A DNA stretch of 27,610 bases, taken from positions 1-27,610 of the forward strand of contig CAMPIH010000007.1 in NCBI GenBank assembly GCA_946886275.1. The letters run 5' to 3'. The DNA is from an uncultured Sphingosinicella sp. GTDB taxonomy: Bacteria; Pseudomonadota; Alphaproteobacteria; Sphingomonadales; Sphingomonadaceae. The notes beneath the pieces were generated by a model. That model saw nothing but the letters and a program-made list of their open reading frames with translations. It made no database searches and was not told the origin of the DNA. Positions 9,624-19,630 of this stretch are shown here, piece by piece. The translations under genes were made by a program, and so were the position numbers. Each line of letters starts with the position of its first letter. Position 1 is the first letter of the stretch.

Positions 9624-10166
9624 TTAGTTGACTCCCAGTCGGGGATTCAGCGCCAGGATATGCTGGAGATAGGATCGCGGACGCTTCATCAGCCGCCGCG
9701 GATATTCGACTTCGAGCCCGATCGCCTCGGCAATCTCGCCGACGAAATGGACGCAATTGCGCCGGTTCATGTTATAAGAAGGCTGCCGCCTGTTGCGCCA
9801 GCGCTCGACCACCGCAAGCGCCGCTCCATATTGCTCATCGGTCAACGTGACTGCGAACTGGCGATCGCTCCGCCGGATCTGCCTCTCGCCTTCGACGACC
9901 ACCTCGCCGCCGACGGATCCGACCAGGATGGCCGGAGTGATCGCCTTGGCTGTGAAGCCGAAGCTGGCGTCCACGACCGCGCCGGTGCCGTCGACGGTGC
10001 CGCGAAGAACGACGAAGGCGTGCGGGAAATTGTCGCCCTGCATCTCGCGCGAATAGAAGCTGATCTCGACCGCAGCGGAAGCGGGGACATGAGCACCGAT
10101 CAGGAGGAAAGCGAGAAGGAGCAGCCGGCGGAGGATGGCCGAGACGGGAAGACGTGTCGATTTCAC
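9624..10166 (-). CDS. Secreted protein with permuted papain-fold (NlpC/P60- or LRAT-like) Cys/His signature, 180 aa
   Basis: The start is GTG at 10164-10166, overlapping the upstream metalloprotease stop as GTGA and preceded by GAGGAG. This is strong evidence for the start and for coupling. Residues 1-31 form a signal peptide ending about ASA|A. After it, FPHAFVVLRG carries His49 at the beginning of a strand. Near the C-terminus, NRRNCVHFVGEIAEAIG carries Cys138 at the start of a helix. This order, His first and then an NCxxF-type Cys, is the layout of circularly permuted papain-fold enzymes (LRAT, YiiX, PPPDE groups), which act as peptidases, amidases or acyltransferases. The substrate cannot be told. 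The product would act in the periplasm or outside the cell. It lies 77 bases upstream of tpsB on the same strand with no clear terminator between, so co-expression with the secretion pair is likely. Function is inferred from motif order only. Confidence 0.6.
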   Translation of the reverse strand: MKSTRLPVSAILRRLLLLAFLLIGAHVPASAAVEISFYSREMQGDNFPHAFVVLRGTVDGTGAVVDASFGFTAKAITPAILVGSVGGEVVVEGERQIRRSDRQFAVTLTDEQYGAALAVVERWRNRRQPSYNMNRRNCVHFVGEIAEAIGLEVEYPRRLMKRPRSYLQHILALNPRLGVN

Positions 10167-11188
10167 AGGCGCTCCTCGGCAGGATCTGCGGCGATTTGAG
10201 CAGGCACGGACGGCTGCAGGAAGTCCGGCATCGGCCGAAGGCCGGCGGCCTCGGCCGATCGGATCGCGCGGATCTCCTGCTCGAACAAGGCGATCCGACG
10301 GCGCCAGCTCGGATGGGTCGGGCTCTTCAGGAAGTTGAGGCCGCGTCGCCCGAAATGGGTCCAGAAGCGGACCGCCGCCTCGGGATCGAAGCCGGCGCGG
10401 TGGAGCAGGTAGACGCTGAGCCGCTCGGCCTCCACCTCCGTCTCGCGGATCAGCACCGCGTTGCGCCCGAAATTGCCGGACGCGCCGCGCCTCACCTCGA
10501 GCGCGTCCAGCCTCGCCTTGTGGCGAAGGACGTTGTGCGCGAACTCGTGGGCGATGACGGCGGCGAGCTCGGAATCGTCGCGGACATAGCGGGCGAGGCC
10601 GTCGTGTAGCTGGACATAGACGCCGTCGGCCCGGGCATCGGGGCTACGTGCCGGGATCGCCTGGAAGCGGGTGGCGCAGCCTTGCTCGGCCGCGACGGTG
10701 ATCCTCAAAGTCTGTCCGGCGCGAAATATGTCGAGTGTTGCGGCGCCGTCGGCAAAGGCGGCCTCGAAGGCGTCGAGCAGCGGCTCCATCGCCTCGAAGG
10801 ACCGCCCCTCGGGAGTCGGCAGCGCGGCGCCGTCGACAGCGAGGAGGATATCGTCGACCCTGACTCCGGCCCGTTCGGCCGGACCGGCGGCGGCCAGCGC
10901 GAGCACCCCCGGCCCGCGATCGAGCCCGAAGTCGCGCGCCGCGGCTTCGCGCGAGCGGCCGGAATATTGCGAAAGATGATGAAGGGCGACACCCGGCCGC
11001 CACTGGAGCTGCGAACACAGATCGAGGCTCGCCACGGCGATTCGATGGCCGATCGTTGCCACCCGGGCGTCGAACGCCCGAAGCGCAAGCATCTGATCGG
11101 CCGCAGAGTCACTCTGCGCCCGAACTGGAGTCGAAGCCACCATGAGGCAAGCGGCAACCAGGAGTGTTGCAAAAAAGCGGCTGATCAA
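10163..11188 (-). CDS. M48-family zinc metalloprotease with PDZ-like segment, secreted/periplasmic, about 341 aa
   Basis: The catalytic HEFAH (HExxH) lies at residues 214-218 counted from the chosen start. The downstream ETEVEAERLSVYLL supplies the third zinc ligand (Glu251) in the usual M48 position, followed by LLHRAGFDP, a typical M48 helix. Residues about 90-160 (GPGVLALAAAGPAERAGVRVDDILLAVDG) read as a PDZ fold, which in envelope proteases recognises or positions substrates. I chose the TTG at 11186-11188 because it begins directly before a good signal peptide (ISRFFATLLVAACLMVAS...VRAQ). The frame also has an ATG at 11311, but that would place 40 non-export-like residues before the signal, so the start is uncertain. 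The stop overlaps the next gene by GTGA. Family members (BepA/LoiP-like) act in outer-membrane protein quality control. A role in processing or clearing the neighbouring exoprotein is inference. Confidence 0.82.
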   Translation of the reverse strand: MISRFFATLLVAACLMVASTPVRAQSDSAADQMLALRAFDARVATIGHRIAVASLDLCSQLQWRPGVALHHLSQYSGRSREAAARDFGLDRGPGVLALAAAGPAERAGVRVDDILLAVDGAALPTPEGRSFEAMEPLLDAFEAAFADGAATLDIFRAGQTLRITVAAEQGCATRFQAIPARSPDARADGVYVQLHDGLARYVRDDSELAAVIAHEFAHNVLRHKARLDALEVRRGASGNFGRNAVLIRETEVEAERLSVYLLHRAGFDPEAAVRFWTHFGRRGLNFLKSPTHPSWRRRIALFEQEIRAIRSAEAAGLRPMPDFLQPSVPAQIAADPAEERL

Positions 11189-11414
11189 AAACTTCTCACT
11201 TCCAGACCGGGCAAGCTTGCGCAGATCAGGAACTTTTAAGGCCCCGGGCAATATAGTCCAAGTCGGAACAGGCCGATCTTCCGGTTGGTCTGCCGTTCCT
11301 TCGGCGATCATGCTTCAAGGGTTGCCGGTGGCGGCGGCAGCACCAAATTGGGGGTTGTCATCCAACTATCACTGTGGCAGTGGCTTCGGTGAACAGCTCA
11401 ACAGGGAGTTCGAG

Positions 11415-11642
11415 ATGAGTCTACGGAAGGCATCTTTGGCTGCGGCACTCGCGGTCTCTATGGTCGGAGCGCCCGTTTTGGCGCAGACCCAGGCGGCGCC
11501 GGTGCAGCGCAGCGGCGCAGCAATGGAAGACGCCAACGAGCTCCGTGGCGGCTTCATCATTCCGCTGATCGCCATCATCGCCATCATTCTCGGCATCCTC
11601 GCCGCGACCGGTGGGGACGACGATCGTCCGACCAGCCCGTAA
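11415..11642 (+). CDS. Small exported membrane protein, 75 aa, unknown function
   Basis: ATG at 11415 is preceded by CAGGGAG with good spacing. Residues 1-23 form a signal-like segment ending APVLAQ. After a short polar linker (residues 24-45) comes a very hydrophobic helix, FIIPLIAIIAIILGILAA, and then an acidic tail GGDDDRPTSP. It may be a small inner-membrane protein, or an exported one anchored by its C-terminal helix. The frame is open upstream to 11142, but that extension overlaps the divergent protease gene and lacks a ribosome binding site. A strong terminator follows directly, so it is probably monocistronic. No family with known function is recognised. Confidence 0.75.
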   Translation: MSLRKASLAAALAVSMVGAPVLAQTQAAPVQRSGAAMEDANELRGGFIIPLIAIIAIILGILAATGGDDDRPTSP

Positions 11643-11665
11643 GGCGCGGTCGGAGCTGAAAAAGG

Positions 11666-11693
11666 ATAGCGGCCTTCGGGCCGCTATTTTTTT
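11666..11693 (+). terminator. Intrinsic terminator with UUCG tetraloop, probably bidirectional
   Basis: A perfect 9-bp stem ATAGCGGCC / GGCCGCTAT closes a TTCG loop and is followed by a run of seven T residues. It begins about 24 bases after the stop of the small membrane protein. On the minus strand the same hairpin is followed by CCTTTTTC, so it can also end transcription of the convergent lipoprotein/dihydroorotase operon. Confidence 0.92.
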
Positions 11694-11786
11694 GCCTGCG
11701 GAGCAACGGCATTTGTCGAAAGCTTGCTTCGCGGCCAGTTGATGGAGACTGGCCCGACGGCCGACGCCGGCGGGATCGACGCCGCT

Positions 11787-12209
11787 TCAGCCGACGAGGA
11801 TCATGTCGAACCCGGCGAGCCGCTCGCCGCCGCACCAGATCTCGCCGCGAGGATAAGGCGGCACCCCGGTTCGCTCGTAACGGAGCTCGTCGCTGACTCC
11901 GGCATTGGCTTGGGGGACCAGAGCCAGGTCGAGCGCGAGCGTCCCCGAGCTTCCCGGACGCGGCGTGAGTTGCGGCCTGAATCCGGCCATCATCAGGTCG
12001 ACCCGTCCGGTCACCAGCAGCCGGCCGCCTTCGATCGAACCCTTCAGCTCCTTCACCTCCTGGAACGGACAGGACGGAAGCGCCGCCTTGGCCTCGACCT
12101 GATTCGCGGATGTCGCGTTTGTCTCGTTCGCTTCCTCCGCCTGCGGCTGCGATCCGCAGGCGGCCAGCGCCAGCGTCGCGGCGGCCGCGATCGAACCGGC
12201 AAATCTCAT
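11787..12209 (-). CDS. Putative lipoprotein, 140 aa, unknown function
   Basis: The chosen ATG at 12207-12209 lies two bases after the dihydroorotase stop, with GGAG eight bases upstream inside the end of that gene, so the two are probably co-translated. The N-terminus MRFAGSIAAAATLALAAC ends in a lipobox (LAAC), predicting signal peptidase II processing and lipid anchoring. The next 30 residues are Asn/Ala/Glu-rich linker. The globular part contains KGSIEGGRLLVTGRVDLMMAGF and two further Cys (CPF and IWCGG), which could form a disulphide in the periplasm. No domain is recognised. The frame is open further upstream, but that is read-through of the antisense frame of the dihydroorotase gene. 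Confidence 0.8.
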   Translation of the reverse strand: MRFAGSIAAAATLALAACGSQPQAEEANETNATSANQVEAKAALPSCPFQEVKELKGSIEGGRLLVTGRVDLMMAGFRPQLTPRPGSSGTLALDLALVPQANAGVSDELRYERTGVPPYPRGEIWCGGERLAGFDMILVG

Positions 12210-12211
12210 CG

Positions 12212-13534
12212 TCAATTCTCCAAGCTCTCGAAACGCAGCGGTCGTCCGGCCGCCGGTCCGGTCAGTTCCGATTCCCACATTACACGCCGGCCGCGAATGA
12301 TGGTTCCAACCGGCCTCCCGCGAAGCCTCATCCCTTCGAAAGGGGACCAGCCGCATTTCGAGGCGAGCCACTCGCCTTCGACCGTCCATTCGGCCTTGAG
12401 ATCGACGATCGTGAAATCGCCGTCCCAGCCGGCGGCGATCCGGCCCTTGCCGATGAGCCCGAAGACGCGCTGGGCGCCGGCCGAGGTGAGATCGACGAGG
12501 CGCGCCAGGCTGGTTCGGCCATGGGCGACATGGTCAAGCATCAGGGGCAGCAAGGTCTGGACGCCGGGCATTCCGCTCGGGCTCGCCGGATAAGGCTTCG
12601 CCTTCTCCTCCTTGCTGTGAGGCGCGTGATCGGATCCGATCACGTCCGGGACCCCCTGGTTGAGCCAGCGCCACAGGCCGTCGCGATGAGCGGCGGAGCG
12701 GATCGGCGGGTTCATCTGCGCGTAGGTGCCGAGGTTCGGATAGGCTTCCTCGCCGGCGAGCGTCAGGTGCTGCGGAGTGACCTCGCAGGAGGCGATGTCC
12801 TTGTTCTGGGCGATCAGCTCGAGCTCGGCCGGAGTCGTGACGTGGAGGATGTGGATCCGCCGCCCCGCTTCCCGGGCGAGGTTCAGGATCCGCCGGGTGG
12901 CGAGCAAGGCGCTTTCATCGTCGCGCCAGACGGGGTGACTGGAAGGATCGCCCTCGACCCGCTCGTCGAGGCGCGCATTCATCCGGTCCTCGTCCTCGGC
13001 ATGGACGGCGACCCGGCGGCGACCGGAAGCGAGCACTCGGCGAAGATCCGAATCGCCGGCGACGAGCAGGCTCCCGGTCGAGGCGCCCATGAAGATCTTG
13101 ACGCCGGCGCAGCCCGGATGCCGTTCAAGCTCGCCGAGGCGATCGGCATTTTCGGCAGTAGCGCCGACGTAGAAGGCATGATCGCACCACATCCGGCCTT
13201 CCGCCCGGCTCAGCTTGTCGGCGAGCGCTTCGTTGCTGTCGGTATTGGGCTTCGTGTTCGGCATCTCGAACACGGCCGTCACTCCGCCGAGAACGGCCGC
13301 CCGGCTGCCGCTTTCGAGATCCTCCTTATATTCCAGTCCGGGCTCGCGGAAATGGACCTGGGTGTCGATCACTCCGGGAAGGATGGTAAGGCCGGTGCAG
13401 TCGATCGCTTCCGCGGCGTCGCCGCCGGCGCCGATCGCCGCTATCTTCCCCTCGCGGACCGCGACATCGACTTTCTCCGGACCGCCCGGAGTCCAGACCG
13501 TGCCGTTTCGAAGAATGAGATCGAACATGCCCAT
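12212..13534 (-). CDS. pyrC: Dihydroorotase (class I, COG0044 type), 440 aa
   Basis: Cytosolic amidohydrolase predicted to interconvert N-carbamoyl-aspartate and dihydroorotate, step three of de novo pyrimidine synthesis. Visible family features: the N-terminal composite strand region, GVIDTQVHFREPG at 55-67, MPNTKP at 91-96, the candidate carboxylated Lys146 in GVKIFMG, His178 (VHAED), His231 (ILHVTT), and the catalytic GSDHAPH with Asp302. The first metal ligand of the usual DxHxH is Gln59 here, leaving only His61. Length matches the class I family (about 420-450). The ATG at 13532-13534 has GGGAAG upstream. An alternative ATG lies two codons later. It is divergent from ygfZ over 43 bases and overlaps nothing. 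A non-pyrimidine cyclic amidase function (hydantoinase or allantoinase-like) is possible because of the ligand change. Confidence 0.85.
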   Translation of the reverse strand: MGMFDLILRNGTVWTPGGPEKVDVAVREGKIAAIGAGGDAAEAIDCTGLTILPGVIDTQVHFREPGLEYKEDLESGSRAAVLGGVTAVFEMPNTKPNTDSNEALADKLSRAEGRMWCDHAFYVGATAENADRLGELERHPGCAGVKIFMGASTGSLLVAGDSDLRRVLASGRRRVAVHAEDEDRMNARLDERVEGDPSSHPVWRDDESALLATRRILNLAREAGRRIHILHVTTPAELELIAQNKDIASCEVTPQHLTLAGEEAYPNLGTYAQMNPPIRSAAHRDGLWRWLNQGVPDVIGSDHAPHSKEEKAKPYPASPSGMPGVQTLLPLMLDHVAHGRTSLARLVDLTSAGAQRVFGLIGKGRIAAGWDGDFTIVDLKAEWTVEGEWLASKCGWSPFEGMRLRGRPVGTIIRGRRVMWESELTGPAAGRPLRFESLEN

Positions 13535-13577
13535 GTCGCCGCTTCCCTTCGCGTGAGCGCGTCACTAACTCACCTCC

Positions 13578-14291
13578 ATGGCCGCGACCACCCTCATCGA
13601 CCGTGCCCTGGTGCGGCTGTCCGGAGAGGACGTGCGCGGCTTCCTCCAGGGCCTCGTCACCAACGATCTCGGAACGCTCGCTCCGGACCGGCCGCTCTGG
13701 GCGGGGCTTCTCAGCCCGCAGGGCAAGGCCCTGTTCGACTTCATCCTCTGGGCCGACGGCGAGGATGTGCTGATCGATTGCGAGCGCGAAGCGGCGGAGA
13801 CTCTGGCACGGCGCCTCATTCTCTATCGGCTGCGCCGGCCGATCGCGATCGGCCGCGAGGAGTCGCTCGCGGTCCACTGGTCGACGATCGGGGATGGCCC
13901 AGGCGATCCACGGCTGGCCGAGCTCGGCCGCCGTTGGCTGGCGCCCGGCGGCGACGGCGCCGACGGCGGCTGGCTCCGGCACCGCCTGCTCTTGGGGGTG
14001 ACCGAGGGCCAGGCCGAGCTCGGCCACGACAAGAGTCTCTGGCTCGAGTGCAACGCCGCCGAGCTGAACGGGGTCAGCTTCGCCAAGGGTTGCTATGTCG
14101 GCCAGGAGAATACGGCGCGAATGAACTGGCGCAACAAGGTCAACCGCCGGCTTGTCGTCGTCCCGACCGATTCACCAGGTCCGCGAGCGCGGATCCACTA
14201 TCCCGAGCTCGGCCTCGCCGTGGAGCATCGCCGGGTCGACGACCTCGAAGGCGCAATCATTCCCGATTGGCTGAAACCCGCTCTCGCCTGA
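13578..14291 (+). CDS. ygfZ: YgfZ/GcvT-domain folate-binding protein, Fe-S cluster maintenance, 237 aa
   Basis: The diagnostic KGCYVGQE box is present at residues 170-177 with the functional Cys172, and the N-terminal GcvT-like part includes RGFLQGLVTND and SPQGKALFDF. YgfZ (IBA57 in mitochondria) is a folate-dependent cytosolic protein that supports assembly or repair of Fe-S clusters in certain enzymes. Aconitase is a typical client, and acnA lies 2 kb downstream in this window on the other strand. At 237 aa it is shorter than E. coli YgfZ (326 aa), as is usual in alphaproteobacteria. The ATG at 13578 has no clear Shine-Dalgarno; the bases before it read CACCTCC. It may therefore be leaderless or weakly initiated. 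The neighbour is convergent, 27 bases after the stop. Confidence 0.9.
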   Translation: MAATTLIDRALVRLSGEDVRGFLQGLVTNDLGTLAPDRPLWAGLLSPQGKALFDFILWADGEDVLIDCEREAAETLARRLILYRLRRPIAIGREESLAVHWSTIGDGPGDPRLAELGRRWLAPGGDGADGGWLRHRLLLGVTEGQAELGHDKSLWLECNAAELNGVSFAKGCYVGQENTARMNWRNKVNRRLVVVPTDSPGPRARIHYPELGLAVEHRRVDDLEGAIIPDWLKPALA

Positions 14292-14318
14292 CCGCCGAAA
14301 TGCGGGCCGAGACCGGCT

Positions 14319-15266
14319 TTAGCCGCCGACGAAGCTGTTGGTGAGCTCCCTCAGCAGCCTTCCGCGATGGTTGCGCGCCTCGCGGTCCATCGTCAGCCGG
14401 TAGAGAGCGCGAAGGAAGACGGCGTCATGCTCGGTGAATTCCTGGGTCGAGCTGGCCGGCTCGAACAGTCCGAGGATCGAATCGGACGGCGCCGAGACGC
14501 CCGCCTGAATCTCGGCGAAAGCGACCATGGCGGCATAAGCGGCGATCGAATCGAGCGGACGGCCGGCCACCAGGTCGGCGTCGACGATGACTGTCGCGCT
14601 CGTCAGGAACCGATTGGCCTGGGTGCTGATCATGCTCGAATCGTAGTGAAGGATGCTCGGGACGCTTGCCGGGATTCCCGAGCCGCCGCCGGCACCGCCG
14701 TCGATCTTCGCGAAGAGAGGGGGATTGCCCCGGCCGGGCGTTCCGTGCCGGCTGCGCGTATCGCTCGTGTACCACCAGCGCACCGGGGCCGAGCCGTTGA
14801 GCAGCGCATCGCGCGTATCACTTGGGACTTCATTGAAACGGGTCGGCGAGCGAGTCGCGATATCGCGAACGGTCGCCCCGGCATCGGCGACGAAATGGAC
14901 GATGAGGTTCGTCCGGCATTCGCCGCTGGCGACAGGAACATCGGCCGCTTGCGCGATCCTTCGCATCTCGGCCTCGACCAGCTGCGCCTGCGAAGGCACC
15001 AGGCCGGACACGCGAAGACAGGCCGGATCGAGCCAGCGCGCCGCCGGGCGGTGACCCGCGGCGACTCCGGTCAATCTGACGAATTCGGCGGCTCGGCTGC
15101 GCGCCTGTTCCGGGGTCAGGCGCGTGCCGGTGATGACGATCTGCTCGTCGGGACCTGGACCGGGTGCCGGCGCCTGGGCGCCGCAAAGCGCGACCGCGGC
15201 GGCCGCGAGGGCCACTCGCCTGGCGGAGGCCGCCGACCATCGAAAGTCCCTCAAGCGCTGAACCAT
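14319..15266 (-). CDS. Exported protein of unknown function, about 315 aa
   Basis: I chose ATG at 15264-15266. A GTG six codons upstream (15284) is possible and neither has a good ribosome binding site. An Arg-rich n-region and a hydrophobic core (RRVALAAAAVALCGAQA) form a signal peptide. The mature part starts with EQIVITGTRLTPEQARSRAAEFV, contains Cys residues suggestive of a disulphide (PACLRV and GECRTN), a Gly-rich linker near the middle (GGAGGGSGIP), and ends in an alpha-helical region QEFTEHDAVFLRALYRL. This composition fits a periplasmic or surface protein. The ending resembles the FLRALY helix seen in some DUF2927-type secreted proteins, but I cannot confirm that. It is convergent with ygfZ and separated from the cyclase by 54 bases. 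Confidence 0.75.
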   Translation of the reverse strand: MVQRLRDFRWSAASARRVALAAAAVALCGAQAPAPGPGPDEQIVITGTRLTPEQARSRAAEFVRLTGVAAGHRPAARWLDPACLRVSGLVPSQAQLVEAEMRRIAQAADVPVASGECRTNLIVHFVADAGATVRDIATRSPTRFNEVPSDTRDALLNGSAPVRWWYTSDTRSRHGTPGRGNPPLFAKIDGGAGGGSGIPASVPSILHYDSSMISTQANRFLTSATVIVDADLVAGRPLDSIAAYAAMVAFAEIQAGVSAPSDSILGLFEPASSTQEFTEHDAVFLRALYRLTMDREARNHRGRLLRELTNSFVGG

Positions 15267-15320
15267 CAAGTGACTGTAACACACTGGCGCGGAGCCACCA
15301 ATGATCTCGGCCGGCGCCGC

Positions 15321-15989
15321 TCAGCCGAGCTCGGCGAAAGCGCGCACCGGGAAGGTCCCCATCCCCGCCACTTTCGGCGGCACCGCCGTGAACCGGAAGC
15401 CGGTTTCGGGAAGCGCTTCGAGTCCGGTCATATGCTCGCAGATCGGAATTCCGGCGCCGAGCAGGATAGTGTGAACCGGCCGCGAGCGGCCGCTCGTGTC
15501 GTCGATATTATAGCTGTCGATTCCGACCAGCCGGGCGCCTTGCTCGGCGAGCAGCCGGGCCGCGGCTTCGGTCAGAAACGGGTGGCCGGCAAAATAGGCG
15601 TCGGTACGCCAGTGCCGGTCCCAGCCGGTATGGACGAGCACCGCCTTGCCGGCGACGTCGAGCGCGTCGAAGGCGCCGGCGTCGATCGCCGGCGCGCGTG
15701 TGCGGACAAGGAGCCCGGGCAAAGCCGCCAATTGAGTCAGTTCCAGCTCGGCAAGGTCGGCGCCGTCGGCGAAGCGGTGGAAGGGGGCATCGACATAGGT
15801 GCCGGTATTGGCGACCATGTCGATCCGGCCGATCTGGAAGGTGGCGCCGTCATCATAAGAGGCGGCCGATCCCTCGCGGGTCCAATAGTCACAGATCTGC
15901 GGCGCCGGCAGGCCCTTATAGGTGACCATATCGTGCTCGATCACGTGGCTGAGGTCGACGAGCCTCTGTTTCGACGGCTGATCCGCCAT
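15321..15989 (-). CDS. Cyclase-family (kynurenine formamidase-like) metal hydrolase with altered metal motif, 222 aa
   Basis: The sequence follows the cyclase/KynB family from VDLSHVIEHDMVTYKGLP through GKAVLVHTGWDRHW, GARLVGIDSYNID and HTILLGAGIPICEHMTGL. Members hydrolyse formyl-kynurenine, isatin or other amides using metal ions held by HxGTHxDxPxH. Here that motif reads NTGTYVDAPFH (residues 61-71): Asn61 and Tyr65 replace two His, while Asp67 and His71 remain. Length fits the family (about 210-260). ATG 15987-15989 is chosen by homology to family N-termini. The frame extends to 16058 without a plausible start. The first 49 bases overlap the end of the membrane-protein gene, so it probably depends on translation from upstream. 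The substrate is not predictable. Confidence 0.82.
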   Translation of the reverse strand: MADQPSKQRLVDLSHVIEHDMVTYKGLPAPQICDYWTREGSAASYDDGATFQIGRIDMVANTGTYVDAPFHRFADGADLAELELTQLAALPGLLVRTRAPAIDAGAFDALDVAGKAVLVHTGWDRHWRTDAYFAGHPFLTEAAARLLAEQGARLVGIDSYNIDDTSGRSRPVHTILLGAGIPICEHMTGLEALPETGFRFTAVPPKVAGMGTFPVRAFAELG

Positions 15990-16189
15990 AAGGTCAATGC
16001 TCCGATCATCATCCAGATCACGTTCAAGGCCGCGGAGGGAATGGCACCGTGCCACCATCCGTTGATGATGAAGCCGGCCGCGCCGGCGACGTTCATTCCC
16101 TGATAGAGGGGCGACTGGCCGGTCACCTTCCCGAGCGACAGAAGAAGATAGGCGAGCAGGATCAGGCTTGCGCCCGCCCAGCCCGCCAC
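15941..16189 (-). CDS. CBU_0592-like small membrane protein, 82 aa
   Basis: Three hydrophobic helices are visible: GASLILLAYLLLSLG, NVAGAAGFIINGWWHGA and ALNVIWMMIGALTLWRI, followed by a basic tail RRNRGSSTSAT. The helix pattern and the short QSPLYQGMN loop resemble the CBU_0592 domain found in many proteobacterial inner-membrane proteins of unknown role. The start is GTG at 16187-16189, 23 bases after the acnA stop, with GGGAG somewhat far upstream. It probably belongs to the acnA transcript. The C-terminus overlaps the cyclase start by 49 bases in another frame, which is long for coupled genes. Confidence 0.65.
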   Translation of the reverse strand: MAGWAGASLILLAYLLLSLGKVTGQSPLYQGMNVAGAAGFIINGWWHGAIPSAALNVIWMMIGALTLWRISRRNRGSSTSAT

Positions 16190-16212
16190 TTCGACGAAGA
16201 TGAGCTCCCAGC

Positions 16213-18921
<2,709 letters not shown>

Positions 18922-19044
18922 TCCCGCTTCCTTCCAATACGAATTGCGGGCGCGCCTGTTTTGCGATGCGCGACCCTGTTTGGTGGTGGTGGCGCTCTAG
19001 CAAGTCGGGGGAGTCCCAGCAAACGCCGTGACGCGGCAGTCGGC

Positions 19045-19302
19045 CTAATTCAGGTTGATCGGCTGATCGCCGACGTCGGCGGCGTCGGCTTCCATGTCGG
19101 CCGCCTCTGCGAGGTTCTCGGATTCCTCGCGCTGGCGAGCGGCGGCCTCGACCGCCGCCTCCTCATTCTTGTCGGCAATATTCTCCAGCACGGCCGGCGA
19201 CGCGGGAGGCGGCGGACGACGCAAGCGCTTTTCAAGAACGAAGGCGGCGGCGACGAGGAGGAGAAGGAGAAGCGCGCCGACCGCGAGCCGGCGCTTTTTC
19301 AT
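19045..19302 (-). CDS. Small bitopic membrane protein, 85 aa, unknown function
   Basis: MKKRRLAVGALLLLLLVAAAFVLEKRLRR gives a single N-terminal transmembrane helix flanked by basic residues. It is followed by a Pro-rich turn (PPPPASP) and an acidic, Ala/Glu-rich tail (about residues 45-80) that may form a coiled coil in the periplasm. The ATG overlaps the stop of the upstream small gene as ATGA, so translation should be coupled. No functional domain is recognised. It lies 123 bases upstream of acnA in the same direction. Confidence 0.7.
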   Translation of the reverse strand: MKKRRLAVGALLLLLLVAAAFVLEKRLRRPPPPASPAVLENIADKNEEAAVEAAARQREESENLAEAADMEADAADVGDQPINLN

Positions 19303-19514
19303 CGGCCGATTCGACGCGGCGTCCGGCGCTCAGCGAAAAAGGCGGGACGGTTCGAGGGATCCAGTCCGAGAAGCCTGCGCGCGGCCAGGCGGGCGAGCCG
19401 GTCGCGTTCGCGGCGAAGCTCGGACTGGCGCGCAGCGGCGGCGCGGCTGAGGATCAGATCCGGACGCGCCGGAACGGCGACGGCCTCGGCCGGCGTCGAG
19501 AAGAAGAAAGCCAT
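19299..19514 (-). CDS. Small basic protein, 71 aa, unknown function
   Basis: A short frame beginning MAFFFSTPAEAVAVPARPDL, followed by an Arg/Ala-rich amphipathic helical stretch (SRAAAARQSELRRERDRLARLAARRLLGLD) and ending in RTPRRIGR. The evidence that it is a gene is its four-base ATGA overlap with the downstream membrane-protein gene and ordinary codon use. The ribosome binding site is weak, so the start at 19514 is provisional. The helix could bind nucleic acid or a partner protein, but this is speculation. Confidence 0.55.
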   Translation of the reverse strand: MAFFFSTPAEAVAVPARPDLILSRAAAARQSELRRERDRLARLAARRLLGLDPSNRPAFFAERRTPRRIGR

Positions 19515-19596
19515 GGCTGCTGAGCGCTCGAAACCGACTTAGGTTCCCGAAACCAACGGCTTAGGCCGCACGAGCGAATCACCGGGCCAAGGAGGA

Positions 19597-19624
19597 GGGG
19601 GCGGCGACTCAAGCCACCACCCCC
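19597..19624 (-). terminator. Hairpin directly after the Arg-rich gene, weak terminator candidate
   Basis: Minus-strand GGGGGTGGTGGC pairs with GTCGCCGCCCCC around a TTGA loop, a 12-bp stem using three G-T wobbles, six bases after the stop of the 98-aa gene. There is no U-run after it, so termination would have to be Rho-assisted, or the hairpin may only protect the mRNA 3' end. Confidence 0.35.
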
Positions 19625-19630
19625 GTTCGC

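Noticed and set aside
7669..9627. 652-codon plus-strand frame opposite tpsB
   Set aside because: Antisense to a clear POTRA and barrel protein with the IGRGYDPG motif. The mirrored frame lacks any fold-like features.
12110..14344. 744-codon plus-strand frame across the dihydroorotase and ygfZ genes
   Set aside because: It runs antisense to pyrC and then out of frame through ygfZ, both of which carry diagnostic motifs.
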